Origin: Osedax fenrisi
Lineage: Eukaryota > Annelida > Polychaeta > Sabellida > Siboglinidae
Direction: 5' to 3'
DNA: 64,000 bases
Assembly (NCBI GenBank): GCA_964019155.1
Contig: OZ025241.1
Span: forward strand, 57,248,363-57,312,362
The position numbers were made by a program, and so were the translations under genes. Below the pieces are notes generated by a model. It saw only the letters and a program-made list of their open reading frames with translations. It made no database searches and was not told the DNA's origin. The first letter of the stretch is position 1. Every line of letters starts with the position of its first letter. This document shows positions 55,336 to 64,000 of this stretch, in pieces.

Positions 55336-55606
55336 ATTTTTATAAAACACTAAAACACAACTAGACGTGTTATTACGAAAGGATATGTATTATCAATGAT
55401 AATTTATCATGTAAAATATCAACTAATGATCATTTAGAAATACCACTAGATAATGTCAAGTTAGTGATTGACGTGTAATTAATATACTTCTGGCATATAG
55501 CATAGTATACTCCAGCTACCAATAATTTCATTAGTTGATATTTTACATAATAATACATATCCTTTTGTAATAACATGTCTAGTGATGTTTCACAAAAATA
55601 GCAATA
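55336..55606. mobile_element. Foldback MITE
   Basis: The left arm (CTAGACGTGTTATTACGAAA, then GGATATGTATTAT and AAAATATCAACTAATGA) is matched by the complementary right arm (TCATTAGTTGATATTTT, ATACATATCCTTTTGTAATA, ACATGTCTAG). The arms are about 95 bp with a short loop. Non-coding. Confidence 0.72.
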
Positions 55607-57290
55607 ACTTACCAGTTTTATTGATACTACTTTCAGATATAATAATATTTCAATATTTCTTATACTAGGTTCACATAATTGTTCTTCACCTTTGTCTCAT
55701 CAACCGGACACCTTTATTCGTCCATTATTTACTCCATGTCATCAGAAATATATTTAGACTATAGTCTCACAATCCTAGATAATGTAATTTAATGTAAATT
55801 AATATTATAATGATATAAATACAAACATCTAACTCATTTCTGTTTTGTGTATAGTTTCCCGTATTAAATATAAATTAAATATAAATAATATTTCATTAAT
55901 ATTATCATTTTAAACCTTTGTTCTTTGAAAATGTTAATAGATAAATGTCGGTATATAACCATATAGGGAATGTTCATTGTTTTGAATTATTAACCGGTGT
56001 TGGTATGAGTTTCTATTTATCTCGATTATTTATATATCAATATGTTCTTCATTAGATATATGTATATATTCAGCAATTTCATCTGCATTACAAGTATCTT
56101 TAACATGTTATATATATACACTGTTACAACTTATTTAGTTTGCGTTAATTAAACCCTTTAATCGATGCACGTCTAATCAAACGGTCTGAGAACATTTATA
56201 TGAGACTTTTTTCGAACTAAAAGGTTTAGGTTAACAAATATACACGTAGATAAATTCGTAGATATATTTACTAAATAGGTTGGACCACTGTTGTTATGCC
56301 GTTCTTTGAGTTAAATAGTTTGGTAGAAATATCTCAATAATATATTTAACTATTTAAATATTTAATACCTACCTATGCTAATCTTATAAGCTATCATTTA
56401 TTTAACATTTAATAATATAAATATAATAAACTATATTTGTTTCTCTTATGATTTCTTATGAACAACACTTTTAAAATGTAAAAGTGACATCTTAAAGACT
56501 CGTTTATATATATAACTTTGATGATATAACACCCTTCTTTAATATGTGCTGTGATGGACCAACCCAGCACAGCTATTAATAGTATTAATTGTATTAATTA
56601 ATACAATTAATATAATTAATACACAATTATTAAAATAAAGTTATATAATTTTAATAATATATATTATTAAATATTGTAATAGTCATATAAAATATCAAAT
56701 ATAATCAATTATTTAATTGAATTATTAGTGATATTATTTATATATATTACACAATTAAACTATAAAGTGTAAATAACATTGAATAACTTTTCATGTAGAT
56801 TCATAGTAATGTAAACAACAACAATAATAATTTTAAATATAAATTGTTGTTATTTAATTGGTTGTTTATGTTAATATAAATATAGTTTTTTAGTATATGA
56901 TTATTTTATAGTTATAATACTCGTATATTAACATTATTTATTATATATAATTATGATAAAAATTATATTTATCTTGTATATTCTTTTAACAGGTAATTGT
57001 AGTTTGGTTGAATTATAACATTATATTATGATACTATATATATATATATACAATTTTACATACATATGTAATTATTTAGGTATTATATTATTATATATAT
57101 AACTATATTGCTAGAGCATACTAATATAAATATATATTATAAGCTTATACGAATATATCCGTACGCAATCGTCTATGTATAAAGATATATCTTTAATTTA
57201 CAAATAAAATATAAAGTATCTATAATTTAGTTATAACTTATTATTATGTTTGTAAGTTATTTATTTTATAATTATAATATCTAAATGTAT

Positions 57291-57321
<31 letters not shown>

Positions 57322-57433
57322 CGGAATAAAATAAGGACATATATAATAAATACATACGGATAAAGATACGTAACAATAATTCTGTATACATTATGTGTAC
57401 AATGTACGTGGTATACGTATACGTGGACACTTC
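55607..57433. other. AT-rich intergenic DNA
   Basis: No gene. It has (TA)n at 57037-57050 and 57297-57320, and palindromic GTATACGTATAC words near 57410-57425. Confidence 0.5.
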
Positions 57434-57441
57434 GTACATAC

Positions 57442-58917
57442 CAGGGATGTAAATCATGCTCCAATCTAAAGCATGATGCAGTATCAGTCTCGGTTAACCA
57501 AAGCATGATGCAGTCTCAGTCTCGGTTACCCAAAGCATGATGCAGTCTCAGTCTCGGTCACCTAAAGCATCGATTCAGTCTCAGTCTCAATACCTAAAGC
57601 ATCGATGCTGTCTCAGTCTCAATACCTAAAGCATCGATGCAGTCTCAGTCTCAATACCTAAAGCATCGATTCAGTCTCAATGTAAATAATAGCATCGTGT
57701 AAGTCTCAGAATGGGTTACCTAAAGCATCGATGCAGTCCCAGTCTCTATAAAATGCATTGGTATTAACTCGTGCTTATTAAAGGTATCATTTAAGTGTTA
57801 GTCTCAGTTTTCATAAGCTCAATATAGTTTCAGAGTCATAACTGCAGTTACCAGAATCATTGTTTTGTATATAAAACTAAAATAATGTCATTACAATAAA
57901 TAATATACAATATAAACTATCAGATAAGGAAACAAATATCCTAGTGTCAATTGATAATTTAGTATAGCGGAATCTCGATATAGTGGAACAACCTCGATAT
58001 AGATTTAAGACCTTGTGTATCAACATCATCATTCAAGATATTATTAAAAACTTATTTATTTATATTATTTTATTTATATTATTTTATTTTTACCTATGAT
58101 TTATAAAGTATTTTTTGTTATTTAATATATCACGAGCATATATTACAATTTTATTTTTTATTTCATATTACAATGTTATTATAAACATAACTTTTGTTAA
58201 TTATAATTTAAAAAGTGTATAATCTAAAATAAATAATAATATCTAGTTATCAAAAGAATTTTCGTTACAATAATAAGATAATATAAATAGCGATTAAAAT
58301 TGAAATCAAATAATTTAGATAGTATCATACCTATTAGTCATAGGCTATTAAATATTAAAATTATGACATATATGAAATCAAATTAAAAAATAATAACATA
58401 TTTATATAAAGAAATTTGATGTTTTTTATAAATCTTTATTTTTATACAAAAATATTAACATATCTAAATTATATAACTACGATTATATTTTGTCATTTTT
58501 AAAATATGCGTAGGTATATACTATATGAACATATGAGTATATTATAAACAAAATAACCACCTATTAATACATATACTTAATATTATGTCACATGAAATAG
58601 GAAACATTAATAAAAATATGGATAAATATTTAAAATTATGTTTATAATGTAACTTTAAAAAAAGCATCATTTCGGATCGATTATGTTTTGTAAGAGTCTC
58701 ATTTTGGCTCGGGATTGTTTGACTAGAGTCTCGGCTCGGCTTGGGCTCGATTGGCTAAAGTCTCGGTTCGGCTCGGGCTCGTTTGGCTAGAGTCTCGGCT
58801 CGGCCTCGTCTCGTTTTTTTTCCGAAAATGAAAGTCTTGGTTCGGCATCAAAAACCAAAAGTCTCGGCTCGGCATCAAAAGCTCGGCATCATTTACATCA
58901 CTACTAGTGATTCACTA
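57442..58917. mobile_element. hAT-like non-autonomous element with word arrays at both ends
   Basis: A perfect 8-bp duplication GTACATAC lies at 57434-57441 and 58918-58925. The left end CAGGGATGTAAATCATGC is complementary to GCATCATTTACATCACTA near the right end, where 17 extra bases follow. The left 300 bp is an array of CAGTCTCAGTCTC and AAAGCATCGATG words, the right 230 bp of AGTCTCGGCTCGG words. A piece at 57963-58010 resembles pogo-type ends (AACCTCGATATAG). Confidence 0.78.
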
Positions 58918-59204
58918 GTACATACTATATACTACGTACTAAAAATTACGTATATGGGAGAGTGCTCTAATATCGACATTCACGTAATATCGACACCCTA
59001 GAGATGATAAAATGTCAATCAAAAAATAATTAATATATGAAATATTAATCAATATAATTCTAATTTATTTAAGTATAATTCTTTTAAATTTATTAAATAA
59101 AAACTGATTTTTTCGTTACAAATCAAACAACTAAATTTATGAAATTTTTGAATACAATATCGATTCTCAATCATTTAAAAATGTAGGTATTTTAAATATT
59201 TTTT

Positions 59205-59570
59205 GTCTTTCGCTGACCCTCAAGCTTCCTAACTTAACTCTACATCTCACCGTTATCTATCGTCCCCCAAAACCTGAAACCATTTTATTCTTTGATGAAT
59301 TTCATGATTTATCCATAAACTTCCTTAATCTTCATCCTATCTACCAATAGTTATTAGTGACTTAAACTATCACTATAATTCTCCCATCTATCCCCATAGT
59401 GACTTTAAACTCCTAACTAAGTCTCTTTCCTTGTGCCAACATATATAATTTCCTACCCATTCTAGTGGTAATACACTTGATATGATATTTACACCCCTAT
59501 CCAGTCCTCTTGTTAGATGTATAAACCCTAACTCATTTCAAAAAATTGAACTACTAACTGATCATTTTAT
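59205..59570 (+). pseudogene. APE-type endonuclease fragment (LINE A)
   Basis: It reads LTLHLTVIYRPPKPE, FFDEFHDL, a stop (TAG near 59348), then VISDLNYHYNSP and, further on, NTLDMIF and LLTDHF. These correspond to the late motifs of LINE endonuclease (YRPP, GDFN-like, SDH-like). The N-terminal half, with the first catalytic residues, is missing, so the LINE was truncated at insertion. Confidence 0.7.
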
Positions 59571-59637
59571 TATTTAATTCTCTATAAATCTAAAATTCTC
59601 AAAGATTAAACGAAAACGTATTACATATAGAGATTTT

Positions 59638-60249
59638 ATGTCTATCGACCTACCAATATTTGTAAACAATATCAAAACTGAGATCTCTTCTTCAACTTCC
59701 CTCTGTCCGGTACTCCTAAACTCCACTCTCCTAAATATTATCAATATACATGCACCTACAAAAACTACATTAATTACCGACCTCCCTTTTTCTCTCTGGT
59801 TCTCCCACGAACTTTTCATCTTCAAGAAGAGTGTTCGCAAATTTGAGAAGAAATTTCTTAAAAATCCTTCTACTGAAACTAAATTAGCTCTATCACTAGC
59901 TAGACAAAATTACAAATCTATTATATCTCGTTCAAAATCTATCTATTATAACAAAAAGATAGTATTGATCTCCTCCAATCCTCGCAAATTATTTAAAATA
60001 GTAAATAAAATTCTCTCTCCTCCAGATGAAAAAATCCTCCCCATTTTACCAAACACGTCAAATTTTCAACTGTGTTCTCTTTTTGAAAAATTCTTTAAAA
60101 ATAAAATTGCTAGCATTAATAATATTATTTGCGCATCTACTCAATCCATACTCAATCCTACCATATATATTACCCATCATATTGACTCATTAAGCACATT
60201 CACTATACCTTCACTGTATGAAGTAAATGACCTAATGAAATCAACATGA
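59638..60249 (+). pseudogene. LINE A region between endonuclease and reverse transcriptase
   Basis: About 203 codons, Ser- and Lys-rich, with KKFLKNPSTETKLALSLARQ and SKSIYYNKKI, resembling the variable linker between endonuclease and reverse transcriptase of CR1/L2-like LINEs. It ends at a stop just before the reverse transcriptase fingers. Confidence 0.65.
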
Positions 60250-60329
60250 AATCTCACTGTACCTCCTCCACTGATCCCCTACCTTTATCATGATATCACA
60301 CACTTTCACCCTTATTTTCTCCAATTTTC

Positions 60330-61015
60330 TTGGATATTATTGCGAACTCACTAAACTCTGGCCAAGTTTCACCCTATCTTAAGACTGCCATAATATACCC
60401 TATTCTAAAAAAACATAACCTAGACCCCAACTCATTTAGTAATTATCGCCCGATCTCCCACCTACCCTTATTAAGTAAAATATTAGAAAGAATTGTTTCC
60501 AAACAACTCATCGCCCATGTAAATAAAAATAATCTTTTCGACCCGTTTCAAAGCGCTTTTCGTAAGGGTCATTCAACCGAAACAGCTCTCCTCCGTATAA
60601 GTGACACCATATTATCTACCTTAAATAGCAACACGTGTTGCCAGCTAATCCTACTTGATCTCTCATCTGCTTTTGATACCCTGGACCATAAAATATTAAT
60701 CTCGCCACTTACTTTAATGGGTATATCTGGCTTAGCATTAAAATGGTTTACTTCATATCGGACTAACAGAAATATCTCTATTATGATTTACAAATTTGTC
60801 TGCCTCTTTCTCCTCTTAACTACGGTATTCCCCAATGATCCGTTCTAGGTCCATCTCACTTTTCTATTTATATCCGCCCTATTGCTGATCTAATTAAGAA
60901 ATTTCCAAATATTCACTACCATATTTTTGCTGATGATATTCAACTGTTTACTTTTTTCCCTATAAATTCTCATAATACCATTAACTCTGAATTAATCGAG
61001 TGTGCTAACTCCATA
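60330..61015 (+). pseudogene. LINE A reverse transcriptase, fingers and palm (broken)
   Basis: First part reads SNYRPISHLPLLSKILERIV, FQSAFRKGHSTETALL and LLDLSSAFDTLDH (motifs 1 to A), up to 60848. A frameshift before YGIPQ and a TGA in place of the Gly of PQGSVLGP follow. The catalytic YHIFADDIQLF is in a different frame at about 60920-60955. The enzyme cannot be made whole. Confidence 0.85.
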
Positions 61016-61096
61016 AGATTATAGCTCCTCTCCAATAAACTACTAATTAATTCCTCTAAGACTACTGTACTCAACATATCTACTTCTGAAACTTCC

Positions 61097-61762
61097 TTGA
61101 CAAACTTTACTCTAAATAACATAATTATTTCTCCTTCTCATTCCTCCAAAAACCTAGGATTAGAATTTGATGACAAATTATCATTTAAGAATCATATATC
61201 ATCCATTACAAAATCCTCCAACTTTCATCTCTTCAGAATTAAAAAAATATGGACATCACTTTCCAGAAACCTTACTAAAACTCTAATTAATGCTCTTGTA
61301 CTTTCCCGAATTGACTACTGTTCTTCACTACTGAATTTACTTCCTGCTAAAGCTACTGCTCCACTTAATCGGATTATCCATTCCTCAATACGTACTACTT
61401 ACTGTTTAACTCGACTAGATCACTCTACTACAACATCTCATCAATCATCGCGTATGTGGCTACCCTTCTCCCTCAGGTGTAAATTACGTATACTATCTAT
61501 AATCTATATATCAATATATTCTTTCATCCCTAGCTATATCTCTGATCTAATTAAAAAACGTACTATATTATCTTCTCTTCGTTACCAAAATGCTCCTCTA
61601 CTTATCTCCCATAACTCTATTAAAACTTCCCTAAATTCTAGAGCTTTTAAAAATTCCGGTCCAACCCTATGGAATTCCCTCCCTCCTACCATTCGTTCTA
61701 TTAGATCCCACAACAAATTTATAAATCTTACTTCTTATTTTCTCTCTACCCATAATCATTAA
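61097..61762 (+). pseudogene. LINE A reverse transcriptase C-terminal domain
   Basis: 221 codons with KNLGLEFDDKLSFKNHI, LVLSRIDYCSSLLNLLP and GPTLWNSLPPTIRS, ending at a stop at 61762. This is the thumb and C-terminal region. The minus-strand copy at 11596-11024 is nearly the same. Confidence 0.85.
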
Positions 61763-61836
61763 ATCATCCAACTTATTATTTGTGTCCATGTTATATTAAA
61801 TGTATATCATTATTAAATTAGTAACTAAATATAAAT

Positions 61837-62095
61837 CTGGTAATATTGATGATCCTTCTAATTATAGGCCAATTTCTCTATTATCATCTTTCTCAACAAT
61901 TTTAGAAAAAGTCTTAAAATCTAGATATATAGATTTTATGGAAAAAAATAAAATAATTAATAAATCACAATTTGGTTTTAAAAAAGGAGTTTCAACTTCC
62001 GATGCATTGACTGACCTAACCGGAACCATAGCTTCAAATCAAATGAAATATTGTGCAGCTATATGTATCTATATATGTATCTATAGATCTAAAGA
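61837..62095 (+). pseudogene. LINE B reverse transcriptase, fingers
   Basis: It reads KYKSGNIDDPSNYRPISLL, SQFGFKKGVSTSDALTDL, the fingers of a non-LTR reverse transcriptase. The frame is lost near 62075, where ATCTATATATGT is tandemly duplicated; the palm continues in another frame. Confidence 0.8.
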
Positions 62096-63165
62096 AAGCA
62101 TTCGACTCCATCAGTCATGATCTATTAATAAATAAGTTAGAGAAGTATGGTTTCAGAGGAGTTGCTTTAAAATTATTAATATCTTTTCTTAATAATAGAA
62201 ATCAATTTGTAATATTCAATAAGTCTAAATCAAAAATAAAGAATATTAAGTTTGGTGTCCCTCAAGGATCTGTCCTCGGTCCCCTATTATTTTTAATATT
62301 TATAAATGACATAGTCAATATTAAAACACAAGGCCATTTTGTTTTATTCGCTGATGACACTACTATTATATTCCGTGAAAATAATATTGATTCTATGGAA
62401 AATTCCATGAATAAAACTTTAAAAAATCTTGATATATGGCTATCATTAAATAAATTGACAATTAATTTAAGCAAAACTAACTATTTAATATTTAATAATA
62501 ATAAAGCAAAATTATCTATTATATTAAATAATATTGTCATTATTCAAAAAAACTCAATAAAACTCCTTGGTGTAATTATTGATTCGAACATGAATTGGAA
62601 ACTACATACTAATATGGTTAAATCTAAACTTTATTATGGATTATCAATTCTAAGAAAACTAAATAATATTTTACCTATCAATATTTTAAAACTAATATAT
62701 TATTCTTTATTTCATTGCCATCTTATTTATTGTACACATATATGGGGGAATAATTATGATGTAACATCAAAACAAATAAGTATAGCTCAAAATAAAGCTA
62801 TAAGAATATTATATCGTCAAAAAAATAGAACTAATGTGGATAATATTTACAAAGAACAACACATTTTAACTTTTAAAGAAATAATATTCTATAATGCCTG
62901 TAAAATTATGTTTAGGATTAAAAATTTTCAAATTTCAACAACAATTATAAATTTATTTAAATTACAAGACACTACTTATAATATGCGCGATAATAACAAA
63001 TTTAAAATACCTTTAGTTAATACCAATGCAAAAAAGTTTAATATAACTTATTATGGACCCATTTGCTGGAATAATCTACCGATACAAATAAAATCATACA
63101 ATATTCAAACCACACTTAACCAATTTTTTTCAAAAATTAAATATTTAATATCATGTAATCTCTAA
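62053..63165 (+). pseudogene. LINE B reverse transcriptase, palm to C-terminus
   Basis: Open for about 355 codons after the frame change: DLKKAFDSISHDLLINKL (motif A), FGVPQGSVLGPLLFLIFIND (motif B), VLFADDTTIIF (catalytic FADD), LGVIIDSNMNWKLH, HLIYCTHIWG and YYGPICWNNLP near the end, stopping at 63165. All palm motifs are intact, so only the frameshift at about 62075 and the missing 5' part make it dead. Lys-, Asn- and Ile-rich composition reflects AT bias. Confidence 0.9.
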
Positions 63166-63248
63166 TCTATATTAAAAATTCATATCTTTTATAATATTTT
63201 GTAATATATGTACATACGTATTATTAATATGCGCACTATTATTATTTA

Positions 63249-63281
<33 letters not shown>

Positions 63282-63282
63282 C

Positions 63283-63334
<52 letters not shown>

Positions 63335-64000
63335 ATGTATATTCGATATAAATATCTTGTATTACACCATTTTTGTTATTACATTTTCTTATTTCATAAT
63401 TATTATTATATATTAAATATTTAATATTTTTGTTATAAGGATATTCTTAATATAAGCTACGTATAGCTTCTGAATATCCTTCTGTATATTAATTAAATAT
63501 TCAGTAAATTCAGTAAATTGTATTATTATTATCTTATTATTATATAACACTATACTATATCAATGCAGTCTGTAGTATATAACACTACACCATATCAATG
63601 CAGACTGTAGTATATAATAGTACTTTATATTATTTAGTATTGTTGTCCGTGGTATATTGAATGTATATTATTATTAAATTATTATCGTATTACTATTATT
63701 TTATTATTATTTTCTTCCCACACGAGCGAAGGGGTCTACATGAGCCTATTTTAGTGCTAATAAACTTAATATCATCATCATCATCATCATTTAAAATCAA
63801 TCTCATAGATCTAATTATATTTTAAAATGTGCCGAAAATATTCTGTATTTTTCATAATTTGTTACAAAGTTATAAACTTTTACCTAATCAACATACATTT
63901 TAATACATGTTCACCCTGATTGCAAATAATATCGACATCCCTCTTATCTCGGAGTTAAATAAACTACATTGAATTTTAAATTAGCTATTACATGTAAATA

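Larger units (their letters stand above)
61819..63515 (+). mobile_element. LINE B, 5'-truncated, inserted in LINE A
   Basis: A second non-LTR retrotransposon, distinct from LINE A in protein sequence and much more AT-rich in codon use. It begins inside the reverse transcriptase fingers and ends near 63515, after (ATT)n at 63250-63331. It breaks the 3' tail of LINE A, so it is younger than that copy. Confidence 0.85.
59205..63790 (+). mobile_element. LINE A (CR1/L2-like), 5'-truncated, interrupted by LINE B
   Basis: Sequence order: end of an APE-type endonuclease, linker, reverse transcriptase, C-terminal domain, then a 3' tail ending in (ATC)n at 63775-63790. LINE B (about 61819-63515) splits the 3' tail. 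The tail after the gap (AATGCAGTCTGTAGTATATA twice, then CGAGCGAAGGGGTCTACATG) matches that of the copy at 10590-11672. Frameshifts and stops show it is dead, but its closeness to the other copy suggests recent family activity. Confidence 0.9.
58955..64000. mobile_element. TA-flanked TIR element, family 2, copy 2 (split by LINEs, runs past window end)
   Basis: Left end TA|TGGGAGAGTGCTC followed by TAATATCGACATTCACG, as in the copy at 14328. Family 2 sequence runs to about 59204, is interrupted by LINE A and resumes at about 63795 (AGATCTAATTATATTTTAAA, GTGCCGAAAATATTCTGTAT). Its right end is beyond 64000. Confidence 0.8.

Noticed and set aside
59574..59840. Minus-strand open frame across LINE A
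   Set aside because: It is a shadow of the plus-strand LINE coding sequence.

Overview
The window is nuclear DNA of a multicellular animal: very AT-rich, with spliced protein genes, tRNA-derived SINEs, several LINE lineages, many short terminal-inverted-repeat (TIR) transposons and dozens of long (TA)n tracts. I cannot fix the species. The animal assignment rests on two genes, a protein kinase C with C2, pseudosubstrate, two C1 domains and an AGC kinase domain, and an Sds3/BRMS1-family Sin3-HDAC corepressor subunit. No prokaryotic features, true tRNA genes, rRNA genes or CRISPR arrays were seen.

Gene 1 (plus strand, 4802-38848) is a PKC-delta/theta type novel PKC. I place 16 exons whose splice phases all agree and give 601 residues from the end of the C2 domain to the stop codon; the 5' exons lie outside the window or were not found. 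Its largest introns (7352-12213, 12303-24057, 24090-30637) are full of transposons. Gene 2 (minus strand, 50795 to 41672) is a complete-looking SUDS3 gene. Its 8 exons also agree in phase and give 348 residues from ATG to stop, but about 21 coiled-coil residues expected from the family are missing. The two genes converge, with about 2.8 kb of AT-rich DNA between their stop codons.

Mobile DNA fills most of the rest. (i) Six TA-flanked elements in four families share GGGGA(A/G)AG-like ends, but each family carries its own G+C-containing word, repeated at both ends and inside. (ii) There are four hAT-like elements with 8-bp target duplications, one holding two other transposons. (iii) There are a pogo/Tc1-like element, a TTAA-flanked element, a short CCCAGC element and two foldback elements. 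(iv) Six copies or fragments of one tRNA-derived SINE are present. (v) LINE material includes a recently active CR1/L2-like family (three copies), a second LINE inserted in one of those copies, and RTE-like and other remnants. At 58955-64000 three elements are nested: TIR element, then LINE A, then LINE B.

The most unusual signals are the shared-end transposons with family-specific repeated words, a CACGTG palindrome cluster (8 copies in about 740 bp), the Tyr at the diacylglycerol affinity-switch position of the PKC C1B domain, a membrane-like hydrophobic insert in the SUDS3 protein, and a 25-bp tandem repeat that copies a SUDS3 splice acceptor four times. All domain and family calls come from reading translations and comparing them with remembered family patterns; no database search was run.
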